From assembly GCA_910586965.1 (NCBI GenBank), contig CAJUMF010000001.1, positions 85,581 through 149,580 on the forward strand: a DNA stretch of 64,000 nt. Reading direction: 5' to 3'. Of this stretch, positions 51,581 through 59,579 are shown one piece after another. The first letter of the stretch is position 1. The number at the start of each line of letters is the position of its first letter. Under the pieces are notes generated by a model. The model had not been told where the DNA came from, made no database searches, and saw only the letters and a program-made list of their open reading frames with translations. The position numbers and the translations under genes were made by a program. The stretch comes from an uncultured Dorea sp. GTDB lineage: Bacteria; Bacillota; Clostridia; Lachnospirales; Lachnospiraceae.

Positions 51581-51592
51581 GAAAATATTTTC
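51581..51592. promoter_or_regulatory. Perfect palindrome GAAAATATTTTC
   Basis: A 12-bp perfect palindrome in the promoter region of the NifU-like/GGGtGRT operon, about 15 bases after a TTGACG box at 51569. It could be an operator. Confidence 0.35.
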
Positions 51593-51661
51593 ATATGGTG
51601 TTAAAGAAGTAACAAACTTTACACGCAGAAAAAAATCAACATAGTTGAAAGGAGTTTTAAA

Positions 51662-52354
51662 ATGATTTATTCACATGAAGTAGAAATGATGTGTCCGGTA
51701 GCTCAGGGCGCGAATCACGGCCCGGCTCCGATTCCGGAAGAGGCAAAATGGGTAAAGGCAAAAGAAGTGAAAGACATCTCAGGCCTGACACACGGTATCG
51801 GCTGGTGCGCTCCTCAGCAGGGAACATGTAAATTGACGCTGAACGTTAAAGAAGGAATTATTCAGGAAGCTCTTGTAGAGACCATCGGTTGTTCAGGAAT
51901 GACTCACTCAGCAGCTATGGCATCTGAAATCCTGCCGGGAAAGACAATCTTAGAGGCTCTTAATACAGACCTTGTATGTGATGCGATTAACACAGCCATG
52001 AGAGAGCTGTTCTTACAGATTGTATACGGAAGGACTCAGAGCGCATTTTCAGAAGACGGCCTTCCGATTGGCGCAGGCCTTGAAGACCTTGGTAAGGGAC
52101 TCCGTTCACAGGTTGGTACGATGTACGGAACACTGGCAAAAGGACCGCGTTACCTTGAGATGGCAGAAGGCTATGTAACAGGCATTGCTCTTGACGACAA
52201 AGACGAGATTATCGGATATCAGTTTGTAAGCCTTGGAAAGTTCACCGACTTTATCAAAGCGGGCGACACTCCGAACGATGCATGGGAGAAAGCAAAAGGA
52301 CAGTACGGACGCGTGGCAGACGCAGCAAAGATCATCGACCCGAGAAAAGAATAG
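51662..52354 (+). CDS. NifU-like iron-sulfur scaffold family protein
   Basis: A 230-residue protein whose first 130 residues follow the IscU/NifU_N pattern: THGIGWCAPQQGTCKLTLNV, EALVETIGCSGMTHSAAMAS, with conserved cysteines in the positions of the scaffold ligands. The rest (YVTGIALDDKDEIIGYQFVS, YGRVADAAKIIDP) is specific to this group. Such proteins are found directly upstream of a GGGtGRT protein gene, as here, and are not part of an isc/suf operon. Its biochemical role is unproven. RBS GAAAGGAG. Confidence 0.8.
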   Translation: MIYSHEVEMMCPVAQGANHGPAPIPEEAKWVKAKEVKDISGLTHGIGWCAPQQGTCKLTLNVKEGIIQEALVETIGCSGMTHSAAMASEILPGKTILEALNTDLVCDAINTAMRELFLQIVYGRTQSAFSEDGLPIGAGLEDLGKGLRSQVGTMYGTLAKGPRYLEMAEGYVTGIALDDKDEIIGYQFVSLGKFTDFIKAGDTPNDAWEKAKGQYGRVADAAKIIDPRKE

Positions 52355-52480
52355 CCGCGATAAGCGGACAGAGCAGACTAGTACGGACAGACGGCTCATG
52401 CTAGCATGAAGCCGGCAGGCCGGAATAGGATGTGAAGGCGCAACGCGCCGGATTGGACGAAGTCCAATCTGTGTCCGCGG
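52355..52480 (+). other. Intercistronic multi-hairpin element
   Basis: Between the two operon genes lies a compact set of inverted repeats: CCGC/GCGG (52355-52367), GGCTCATGCTAGCATGAAGCC, CCGG-CAGG-CCGG, GGCGC-AAC-GCGCC and the 8-bp GATTGGAC-GAA-GTCCAATC. GCGGACA (52364) and TGTCCGC (52472) can close the whole as a multi-branched junction. It ends about 47 bases before the next start codon and lacks a T tract, so it is not a simple terminator. Confidence 0.7.
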
Positions 52481-52526
52481 AAAGGTAATATTACATAGCC
52501 ACAAAATAATTCAGGAGGACAAGTAA

Positions 52527-53537
52527 ATGGCTTTATTTGAATCATATGAAAGAAGAATTGATAAAATCAATGAAGTATTAGGAAGCTATGGCATTGCTTC
52601 TATTGAAGAAGCGGAAAAGATTACAAAAGATGCCGGGCTTGATGTATATAACCAGGTAAAAGGAATCCAGCCAATCTGTTTTGAGAACGCATGCTGGGCA
52701 TACACGGTAGGCGCGGCTATCGCAATCAAGAAAGGCTGCAAGACGGCGGCAGACGCAGCGGCGGCAATCGGAGAGGGCCTTCAGGCTTTCTGTATCCCGG
52801 GTTCTGTAGCTGACCAGCGCAAGGTTGGCCTTGGACATGGCAATCTCGGAAAGATGCTTCTTGAGGAAGAGACAGACTGTTTCGCATTCCTTGCAGGACA
52901 TGAGTCATTCGCGGCTGCAGAGGGCGCAATCGGTATTGCTGAGAAGGCGAACAAAGTCCGTAAGAAACCGCTCCGTGTTATCCTTAACGGACTTGGAAAA
53001 GATGCGGCAAAGATTATCTCCCGAATCAACGGATTTACATATGTTGAGACAGAGTATGACTATTTTACCGGCGAGCTTAAGGAAGTTCAGAGAACTCCTT
53101 ACTCCGAGGGTCTGCGCGCAAAGGTTAACTGCTACGGCGCGAATGACGTTCGAGAGGGCGTTGCCATCATGCACAAAGAGGGCGTAGATGTGTCCATCAC
53201 AGGTAACTCCACCAACCCGACACGTTTCCAGCATCCGGTTGCAGGCACATACAAGAAAGAGTGCAACGAGCAGGGCAAGAAATACTTCTCTGTAGCATCC
53301 GGCGGTGGTACAGGACGTACCCTTCACCCGGATAACATGGCGGCAGGACCGGCTTCTTACGGTATGACGGATACATTGGGACGTATGCACTCTGACGCTC
53401 AGTTTGCAGGTTCATCTTCCGTGCCGGCTCATGTAGAGATGATGGGTCTTATCGGAGCAGGAAATAACCCGATGGTAGGTATGACTGTTGCAGTTGCGGT
53501 TTCCATCGAGGAAGCGGCGAAGGAAGGCAAGTTTTAA
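52527..53537 (+). CDS. GGGtGRT family protein
   Basis: A 336-residue protein named for its conserved SGGGTGRTLHPDNM motif (near residue 252). Other conserved parts are FCIPGSVADQRKVGLGHGNL, ITGNSTNPTRFQHPVAGTYK, and DAQFAGSSSVPAHVEMMGLI, then GAGNNPMVGMTVAVAV. It appears soluble. The family occurs in clostridia and some archaea with a NifU-like partner gene; its function is not known. Alternating glycine and polar residues in the motif suggest a nucleotide or phosphate site. RBS AGGAGG. Confidence 0.9.
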   Translation: MALFESYERRIDKINEVLGSYGIASIEEAEKITKDAGLDVYNQVKGIQPICFENACWAYTVGAAIAIKKGCKTAADAAAAIGEGLQAFCIPGSVADQRKVGLGHGNLGKMLLEEETDCFAFLAGHESFAAAEGAIGIAEKANKVRKKPLRVILNGLGKDAAKIISRINGFTYVETEYDYFTGELKEVQRTPYSEGLRAKVNCYGANDVREGVAIMHKEGVDVSITGNSTNPTRFQHPVAGTYKKECNEQGKKYFSVASGGGTGRTLHPDNMAAGPASYGMTDTLGRMHSDAQFAGSSSVPAHVEMMGLIGAGNNPMVGMTVAVAVSIEEAAKEGKF

Positions 53538-53554
53538 GAAATAGTGTAAAATTA

Positions 53555-53595
53555 AAGGCTGTTGCTGATATAGGATGTCGGCGGCAGCCTTTTTG
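53555..53595 (+). terminator. Bidirectional terminator after the GGGtGRT gene
   Basis: AAAGGCTG/CAGCCTTT with a wobble-paired inner stem and TTTTT; the A-rich left flank serves the convergent glycosylase gene. Confidence 0.8.
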
Positions 53596-53599
53596 CAAA

Positions 53600-54160
53600 T
53601 CAGGCATTTTCACTGAGCCATTTCTTTATCGCAAAAAAATCATCCTGTGCCTCCGGAAATTTTCGCTCATCCCTCAATATAGCGGAAGGATGGTACACGG
53701 AAGTCAAGTACACATTCTTACGGCAGATAAATGTTCCGTGTTCTTTTGTGATGCGGTAGTCCGGGCGGATGATGCGCTGGGCAGCGATACGGCCCAGGCA
53801 GACGATGATCTTAGGGCGAAGTAGGAGCGTCTCGTATTTCAGATAAGGCATACATGCCTCCTGCTCTGCCGGGAGTGGGTCGCGGTTCCCCGGGGGATGG
53901 CATTTTACGATATTGGTGATATAGACATCCTCACGGCTCATCTGGATGCCGGATAAAAGACGGTCAAACACTTGGCCGGACCTTCCGGTGAAAGGGATGC
54001 CGCTCTGGTCCTCAGTTCTCCCCGGACCCTCTGCGATAAAGAGGATTGGGGATTTTAAATTTCCGCGCCCCATTACTGGGTGGTTTCTTGTCTGGGATAA
54101 CGGACAGCGCACGCAGCGGTCTACAAAATCTTTTAATTCTTCATAGGTATAAAGCTCCAT
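53600..54160 (-). CDS. Uracil-DNA glycosylase, family 4 type
   Basis: A 186-residue Fe-S glycosylase removing uracil from DNA. Four cluster cysteines are visible: C-x2-C in RCVRCPL, one in KCHPPGNRDP, and one in EQEACMPYL. Motif A is FIAEGPGRTEDQSGIPFTGR and motif B is SVYHPSAIL. The glycine in motif A that is usual (GEAPG) is AEGPG here. It is a monocistronic unit. Confidence 0.93.
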   Translation of the reverse strand: MELYTYEELKDFVDRCVRCPLSQTRNHPVMGRGNLKSPILFIAEGPGRTEDQSGIPFTGRSGQVFDRLLSGIQMSREDVYITNIVKCHPPGNRDPLPAEQEACMPYLKYETLLLRPKIIVCLGRIAAQRIIRPDYRITKEHGTFICRKNVYLTSVYHPSAILRDERKFPEAQDDFFAIKKWLSENA

Positions 54161-54342
54161 AGAAAAAACTCCTGTCCTGGATCTGCGCGCCAGTATATTT
54201 TGCCGAAAGTTTTGCAGCCTGCGCAGATTATAGTTTACTTCGGTTCTAGTGACCAGTATAGCACAAAAGAGAAAAAATAACTATCACTTAAGTTGACTGA
54301 TCAGGTTTATTGAGATAAAATCGAATGTAGCGATAAAAAGGG

Positions 54343-54371
54343 TTGACAAATATCGCTGTTATTGTTATTAT
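54343..54371 (+). promoter_or_regulatory. Promoter of ilvH
   Basis: TTGACA, a 17-base spacer and TATTAT. The transcript would begin at about 54378, inside the left arm of an inverted repeat (AAAAACAGA/TCTGTTTTT, 54374-54397), giving an mRNA with a short hairpin at its 5' end. Confidence 0.7.
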
Positions 54372-54423
54372 TAAAAAACAGAACGCACTCTGTTTTTGAA
54401 ATTGATTAAGAAAGAGGTGCATT

Positions 54424-54921
54424 ATGCAAAGAGTTTTTTCACTTTTGGTTGACAATAATCCTGGTGTGTTGAGCCGTATCTCCGGCCTGTTCAGCCGCCG
54501 GGGCTACAATGTGGACAGCATCACGTCGGGGGTGACGGCAGACCCGCGGTTCACGAGGATTACCATCGTGGCAAGCGGGGACGAGCTGATCCTGTCTCAG
54601 ATTGAAAAGCAGGTAAGGAAGCTGGAGGATGTACGGGAGATCAAGGTGCTGATTCCGGAGCTTTCCGTTCTCCGTGAGTTTGTGATGGTCAAGATCAGGG
54701 CCAATGCAGAGCAGCGGGCAGATGTGGCATCCGTGGCGGATATTTTCCGGGCCAAGATTGTGGATGTAGAGAAGGAATCGCTTATGATCGAACTTACCGG
54801 CAACCAGTCAAAAGTCGATGCTTTCCTGAAATTGTTAGACGGCTATGAAGTTTTAGAACTGGCAAGGACAGGGCTTACAGGATTATCAAGAGGAAGCAAG
54901 AATATTACATATTTTGATTGA
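54424..54921 (+). CDS. ilvH: Acetolactate synthase small subunit, second copy
   Basis: A 165-residue ACT-domain regulatory subunit. FSLLVDNNPGVLSRISGLFS and the following RRGYNVDSITSGVTADPRFT form the ACT domain; the C-terminal half (ADIFRAKIVDVEKESLMIEL, then YEVLELARTGLTGLSRG) is closer to classic IlvH than the copy at 28442. It lies upstream of ilvC in the same direction, without an accompanying large subunit. It probably modulates the IlvB encoded at 26702. Confidence 0.93.
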   Translation: MQRVFSLLVDNNPGVLSRISGLFSRRGYNVDSITSGVTADPRFTRITIVASGDELILSQIEKQVRKLEDVREIKVLIPELSVLREFVMVKIRANAEQRADVASVADIFRAKIVDVEKESLMIELTGNQSKVDAFLKLLDGYEVLELARTGLTGLSRGSKNITYFD

Positions 54922-55052
54922 CACTGACTGGAAAAGATGCCATTAAGCAGGGGAATTACATAAAAGACCTCAGCTTAACGATAGAAGCCTGCCGGACGAT
55001 ATCTGACAGGATGTAAAACCAATATATTTTAATATCAGGAGGAATGTTTAAG

Positions 55053-56072
55053 ATGGCAGCAAGATTATTTCATCAGGAAGACTGTAATTTATCTTTACTG
55101 GAAGGAAAGACGATCGCAATTATCGGTTACGGAAGTCAGGGACACGCTCACGCGCTGAACTTAAAAGAGTCAGGATGCGACGTGATCATCGGTCTTTACG
55201 AGGGCAGCAAGTCCTGGGCAAAGGCTGAAGCCCAGGGGCTTACTGTATACACAGCAGCAGAAGCAGCTAAGAAGGCTGACATTATCATGATTCTTATCAA
55301 TGATGAAAAACAGGCAGCAATGTACAAAAAGGATATCGAGCCGAACCTTGAGGAAGGCAACATGCTGATGTTCGCTCACGGTTTTGCCATTCATTTCGGA
55401 CAGATCGTGCCGCCTGCAAATGTAGATGTTACCATGATCGCACCAAAAGCTCCGGGACACACCGTAAGAAGCGAGTACCAGGCAGGAAAAGGAACGCCTT
55501 GCCTTGTGGCGGTAGAGCAGGACTATACCGGAAAGGCTCTTGACAAGGCGCTGGCATATGCGCTCGGCATCGGCGGAGCAAGGGCAGGTGTCCTTGAGAC
55601 TACTTTCCGCACAGAGACAGAGACAGACCTCTTCGGCGAGCAGGCAGTCCTTTGCGGCGGCGTATGTGCGCTGATGCAGGCAGGATTTGAGACACTGACA
55701 GAGGCAGGGTATGATTCGAGGAACGCATACTTCGAGTGTGTACACGAGATGAAACTTATCGTAGACCTGATCTACGAGTCAGGCTTTGCAGGAATGAGAT
55801 ACTCCATCTCCAACACCGCAGAGTACGGCGACTACATCACAGGACCGAAGATCATCACAGAAGAGACAAAGAAAGCGATGAAGAAGATCCTGTCCGACAT
55901 CCAGGACGGCTCTTTCGCAAAAGAATTCCTTCTCGACATGTCACCGGCAGGCGGTCAGGCACACTTCCGCGCAATGAGGAAACTGGCAGCAGAGCACCCG
56001 GCAGAGAAAGTAGGAAAAGAAGTAAGGAGCCTCTATAGCTGGAGTGATTCCGATAAGCTGATCAACAACTAA
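55053..56072 (+). CDS. ilvC: Ketol-acid reductoisomerase
   Basis: A 339-residue class I enzyme reducing and rearranging acetolactate with NAD(P)H. IAIIGYGSQGHAHALNLKES (glycine-rich loop), MFAHGFAIHFGQI, APKAPGHTVRSEY, and the metal ligands in FGEQAVLCGG and YFECVHEMKLIVDLIYESG are present, as is the C-terminal SNTAEYGDY. ATG 55053 lies 10 bases after AGGAGG; ATG 55044 is too close. Second branched-chain enzyme in the window. Confidence 0.96.
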   Translation: MAARLFHQEDCNLSLLEGKTIAIIGYGSQGHAHALNLKESGCDVIIGLYEGSKSWAKAEAQGLTVYTAAEAAKKADIIMILINDEKQAAMYKKDIEPNLEEGNMLMFAHGFAIHFGQIVPPANVDVTMIAPKAPGHTVRSEYQAGKGTPCLVAVEQDYTGKALDKALAYALGIGGARAGVLETTFRTETETDLFGEQAVLCGGVCALMQAGFETLTEAGYDSRNAYFECVHEMKLIVDLIYESGFAGMRYSISNTAEYGDYITGPKIITEETKKAMKKILSDIQDGSFAKEFLLDMSPAGGQAHFRAMRKLAAEHPAEKVGKEVRSLYSWSDSDKLINN

Positions 56073-56083
56073 TCAACAGGCAA

Positions 56084-56122
56084 CGAGCCTCTTCGTAAGC
56101 AACCGCTCACGAAGAGGCTCGT
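56084..56122 (+). terminator. Hairpin after ilvC
   Basis: A 13-bp perfect stem (CGAGCCTCTTCGT with its complement) and a 12-base loop; there is no clear T tract, so termination may be imperfect or Rho-dependent. Confidence 0.6.
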
Positions 56123-56123
56123 A

Positions 56124-56684
56124 TTAGGAAGAAAACCAATTAATGGATTTTACTTTTCCGGACTTCAGCTCGAATATCATAGGCATGAGTGGAGGCGTAT
56201 CAACCCAGATTGCATTGCCTTGAATAGTGACGTGCTTTTTGCCAAACTGTTTTCTTAGTTTCTGTAAAGCCTGTTTTTTGGACATGCCGACTTTAACGCC
56301 GCATAAGGATGCTTTCTTATTTCGGATGTCTATAACGAATCCTCCGGTGTATTCTTTGTAGCTGCGATTTCCTTTCTTATCCGTTCCAAAATTAATGCGC
56401 GTTTTTCCACTTTTCCAGGTATAAGAATTGTAACTATCATATTTTTCGACCTTATTTGCTTTGCCCCACTTCTTTTTCACAGAGGCATAGGTCTTATTGG
56501 AGTGCGGTATCACTCGGCTTTTTGAGTACTGAACTGCATAAAGAGTAACATTTTTCCCTTTATAACGGACGGTTACCTTAACAGTCTTTGCTGCCGCATC
56601 TGCTACCTGGACAGGTGTAAGAGAGCCAAACAGGACTGCAAGGCAGAGTCCGAATGCCAGTAATCTTTTTTTCATCTTTTTCAT
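56124..56684 (-). CDS. Secreted hypothetical protein
   Basis: A 186-residue exported protein. The signal peptide (KKRLLAFGLCLAVLFGSLTP, cut near VADAA) precedes a basic, lysine-rich mature domain with YKGKNVTLYAVQYSKSRVIP and, near the end, GVKVGMSKKQALQKLRKQFG, which recalls the tandem short repeats of small lipoprotein/BamE-like folds. No lipobox, membrane anchor or enzyme motif. Function unknown. RBS AGGAGAAG on the minus strand. Confidence 0.7.
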   Translation of the reverse strand: MKKMKKRLLAFGLCLAVLFGSLTPVQVADAAAKTVKVTVRYKGKNVTLYAVQYSKSRVIPHSNKTYASVKKKWGKANKVEKYDSYNSYTWKSGKTRINFGTDKKGNRSYKEYTGGFVIDIRNKKASLCGVKVGMSKKQALQKLRKQFGKKHVTIQGNAIWVDTPPLMPMIFELKSGKVKSINWFSS

Positions 56685-56721
56685 ATTAACTTCTCCTTTC
56701 TGTGTTTAAGATGAATTGACC

Positions 56722-56754
56722 ACAAAAAACGACCACTGACGGTATGGTCGTTTT
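56722..56754 (-). terminator. Terminator of rpsT
   Basis: Stem AACGACCA/TGGTCGTT followed, on the minus strand, by a long T run. Confidence 0.8.
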
Positions 56755-56776
56755 CAATGCTATATCTTTATCTTAA

Positions 56777-57040
56777 TTAAGCAATCCCATTGACAGCCTT
56801 AGCCAGACGGGAAATCTTTCTGGCACATGTGTTTTTGTGATAAACACCTTTGCTTCCTGCTTTGTTGATCTCAGTGATAGCGACTTTAAGAGCAGCTTTT
56901 GCAGCTTCTGCATCTTTGTTAGCGATAGCTGTCTCTACTTTTTTAATGCAAGTCTTAACTTTAGATTTGATTGCTTTATTTCTTGCAGCCTTTGTTTCGT
57001 TTACTAAGATTCTTTTCTTTGCAGATTTAATATTAGCCAA
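56777..57040 (-). CDS. rpsT: 30S ribosomal protein S20
   Basis: An 87-residue highly basic helical protein that binds 16S rRNA. ANIKSAKKRILVNETKAARN at the start and KGVYHKNTCARKISRLAKAV at the end are diagnostic. The start is a TTG at 57040, about 8 bases after GGAGGT; the upstream GTG at 57049 abuts the RBS and adds residues absent from S20 proteins. Confidence 0.96.
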   Translation of the reverse strand: MANIKSAKKRILVNETKAARNKAIKSKVKTCIKKVETAIANKDAEAAKAALKVAITEINKAGSKGVYHKNTCARKISRLAKAVNGIA

Positions 57041-57087
57041 TTTGTCCACCTCCGATATATTATTTCGACTTTGTAATCGATGATCCG

Positions 57088-57120
57088 TTCGTTAGATCCG
57101 GACACGGACGTTCTAACGAA
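57088..57120 (-). promoter_or_regulatory. Leader hairpin of rpsT
   Basis: TTCGTTAGA/TCTAACGAA (9 bp) with an inner TCCG/CGGA stem, in the 5' leader of the S20 mRNA just after the predicted start of transcription. There is no T tract, so it is not a terminator; it may serve mRNA stability or S20 autoregulation. Confidence 0.55.
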
Positions 57121-57132
57121 ACATACGAATTT

Positions 57133-57161
57133 ATTTTATTCCAGCTTCCTTGTTCTGTCAA
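57133..57161 (-). promoter_or_regulatory. rpsT promoter
   Basis: On the minus strand: TTGACA, a 17-base spacer and TAAAAT. Confidence 0.75.
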
Positions 57162-57237
57162 TACATATTTTGTGAAATATTGTAAAAACTAGTTGATAAA
57201 CTCATGAAATATGAAAAAGAAACGAGAGGGCTTTTTG

Positions 57238-58212
57238 ATGATTGAGAGGTATAGCGTAAGGACAGACCTTGCATTAGAGCAGAAAGAGAGATTTGAATCG
57301 GACAATGTAGAGGTGCAGGGGGTTGTGCTGGAAGAGGACTATGATGAAGAGCGGGAAATCCGGATTACGACAGTGAAGATTGAGACAGAAAACGGCGCGA
57401 AGACTATGGGAAAGCCGGTAGGGACCTACATTACAATGGAAGCCCCGAATATGACGGTCCCAGATGATGGGTATCACGAGGAGATATCCGAGGAACTTTT
57501 GAAGCACATGAAGCAGTTTGTGAATCTTGAAAAAGAAGATTACTCCGTTCTGGTGGTGGGACTCGGAAACCGGAAAGTGACACCGGATGCCCTTGGTCCT
57601 TACGTGGTGGATAATCTGAGTATCACCCGCCATATCGTAAAGGAATATGGGAAATATGCAATGGGGGAAGAGCGTGCGCATCTGATCAGCGCGATTGTTC
57701 CCGGGGTTATGGGACAAACCGGTATGGAGACGGTGGAGATCATCCGCGGGATTGTTCATGAGACAAAGCCGGATATGATCATAGCGATAGATGCATTGGC
57801 GGCCAGAAGTTCAAGACGGCTCAACAGCACGATCCAGATTGCGGATACAGGGATCAATCCGGGTTCCGGCGTGGGGAATCACCGCAATGCCATCACCCGG
57901 GAAACAGTGGGCGTTCCTGTTATTGCCATAGGAGTACCTACCGTGGTAGATGCGGCGACAATTGTCAATGATACGATGGAAAATCTTATTGAAGCGCTGG
58001 AAAATTCCGAGACACTCCGCGGCGTGAGCGTGGTAATGCAGGGATACAATGCCGCTGAAAAGTACGAGCTGATCCGGGAGCTTATTTCTCCGCATTTGAA
58101 TGGACTCTTTGTCACGCCAAAAGATATAGACGAGACAGTGAAGCGGATCAGCTACACAATATCCGAATCATTGAATATGCTTTTTTCAGAGGGACATGCA
58201 CATAATCAATAG
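57238..58212 (+). CDS. gpr: GPR germination endopeptidase
   Basis: A 324-residue aspartic-type protease that degrades small acid-soluble spore proteins at germination. The propeptide/autoprocessing region YSVRTDLALEQKE, VLVVGLGNRKVTPDALGPYV, and IAIDALAARSSRRLNSTIQI, then ADTGINPGSGVGNHRN are typical. The ATG at 57238 follows GAGAGGG; the frame upstream lacks an RBS. It shows the organism forms, or recently formed, spores. spoIIP follows immediately. Confidence 0.96.
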   Translation: MIERYSVRTDLALEQKERFESDNVEVQGVVLEEDYDEEREIRITTVKIETENGAKTMGKPVGTYITMEAPNMTVPDDGYHEEISEELLKHMKQFVNLEKEDYSVLVVGLGNRKVTPDALGPYVVDNLSITRHIVKEYGKYAMGEERAHLISAIVPGVMGQTGMETVEIIRGIVHETKPDMIIAIDALAARSSRRLNSTIQIADTGINPGSGVGNHRNAITRETVGVPVIAIGVPTVVDAATIVNDTMENLIEALENSETLRGVSVVMQGYNAAEKYELIRELISPHLNGLFVTPKDIDETVKRISYTISESLNMLFSEGHAHNQ

Positions 58213-58279
58213 AAGTGCATCATATGATACTAAAGGTCAGAAGTGCATATCAATACTTTTAGTGTCAGGAGCGTGGACG

Positions 58280-59467
58280 GTGAATCAGGGAAAGAGAATC
58301 AGTCAGGTGTTGTTTATTATTGTTTTATGTGTGTTTATCTTATATATGGGAGTTCATATGAATATTGGGTTATCTGAGGATATGGAGATGTATCTGAACA
58401 GCTTTTTTTTGCACCGTGCAGAAGAAACTTATCTTTCCGGCTTTTCCTATATCTCAGAAGGAGGGGGGCCGCTGCCGGAACAATGGGTAACAGAATGTGC
58501 GGCCTCCTTCCTTCCGCTGGGAACCTATGTTTCGGAGAGTACACCTCTGGATACGGAGGTGGAAGACAGTGAGACGTATGAAATGATTCTTGAAAAACAG
58601 GCGAATGATGAAAATACAGTGGACGAGAATGGAAACCTGATTGAAAATGAGAAAGTTCAGGAAGCAGAAAAACCGATACCAAAAGAAACAGAAAAGAAAG
58701 TGGATACATCCATGGAGAAGCTTAAGGATTATGAATATCTTGTCAGTAACTTTTATACCGTTGACGGAACGACTGCTGTCAGCGAGAAAGATCTGAATGC
58801 GGAAAAACTGCTGGCAAAGAATATGAAGCTTGACAAAAAGACAAAGGGGCCAAAGATCTTGATCTATCATACCCATTCCCAGGAGGATTTTAAGGATTCA
58901 AAAAAAGGAGATCAAAGTACGACGATCATGGGGATGGGTGCGTATCTGTCTGAGCTTTTGAATAAAAAATACGGGATTGAGACGATACACCACGATGGAG
59001 TGTACGATCTGATTGACGGTGAGATGGATCGGAGCAAAGCCTACCAGCTTGCCGAAGTGCAGGTAAAAAAGCTCCTAAAGAAGTATCCGAGTATCGAAGT
59101 AGTCATAGACCTGCATCGGGATGGGGTGGCGAATTCTACCCATCTGGTTACGGATATCGACGGAAAACAGACGGCGCAGATCATGTTTTTCAACGGCATG
59201 AGCCGGACAAAAGCAAATGGGGATATAGCCTATCTGCACAATCCGTACATAGAAGACAATCTGGCATTATCCCTGCAGATGCAGCTTGCAGCAGCAAAGC
59301 TTTATCCGGGATTCACAAGACATATATATCTGAAGAGCTACCGCTACAATCTGCACCTCAAGCCGAAATCCCTGCTGATCGAGGCCGGAGCTCAGACAAA
59401 TACTGTGGCAGAGATGAAAAATGCCATGGAGGCGCTTGCCAAAGTGCTGGATGAATGTGTAAATTGA
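58280..59467 (+). CDS. spoIIP: Stage II sporulation protein P
   Basis: A 395-residue membrane-anchored amidase/endopeptidase that degrades septal peptidoglycan during engulfment. One N-terminal helix (VLFIIVLCVFILYMGVHMNI) is followed by a charged linker and the catalytic domain: KILIYHTHSQEDF, VVIDLHRDGVANSTH, LIEAGAQTNTVAEM, with the zinc-binding His/Glu residues. The likely start is the GTG at 58280 after CAGGAG. The gpr-spoIIP order is standard. Confidence 0.94.
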   Translation: MNQGKRISQVLFIIVLCVFILYMGVHMNIGLSEDMEMYLNSFFLHRAEETYLSGFSYISEGGGPLPEQWVTECAASFLPLGTYVSESTPLDTEVEDSETYEMILEKQANDENTVDENGNLIENEKVQEAEKPIPKETEKKVDTSMEKLKDYEYLVSNFYTVDGTTAVSEKDLNAEKLLAKNMKLDKKTKGPKILIYHTHSQEDFKDSKKGDQSTTIMGMGAYLSELLNKKYGIETIHHDGVYDLIDGEMDRSKAYQLAEVQVKKLLKKYPSIEVVIDLHRDGVANSTHLVTDIDGKQTAQIMFFNGMSRTKANGDIAYLHNPYIEDNLALSLQMQLAAAKLYPGFTRHIYLKSYRYNLHLKPKSLLIEAGAQTNTVAEMKNAMEALAKVLDECVN

Positions 59468-59478
59468 CAGCTTAAAGT

Positions 59479-59492
59479 ACACCATATGGTGT
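59479..59492. promoter_or_regulatory. 14-bp perfect palindrome upstream of parE
   Basis: ACACCATATGGTGT lies about 20 bases before a plausible promoter (TTGCTT, 17 bases, TAGTAT; 59511-59539). A possible operator. Confidence 0.4.
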
Positions 59493-59579
59493 GATGACAG
59501 AAAATAATATTTGCTTAATACAAGATTTTGTGCTAGTATAGTCGAAGTATGGAAAAGTGCGTGAAAGGGTATGTGAGAA

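Noticed and set aside
54374..54397. Hairpin with T run before ilvH as a transcription attenuator
   Set aside because: The predicted start of transcription falls inside its left arm, so the full stem cannot form in RNA.
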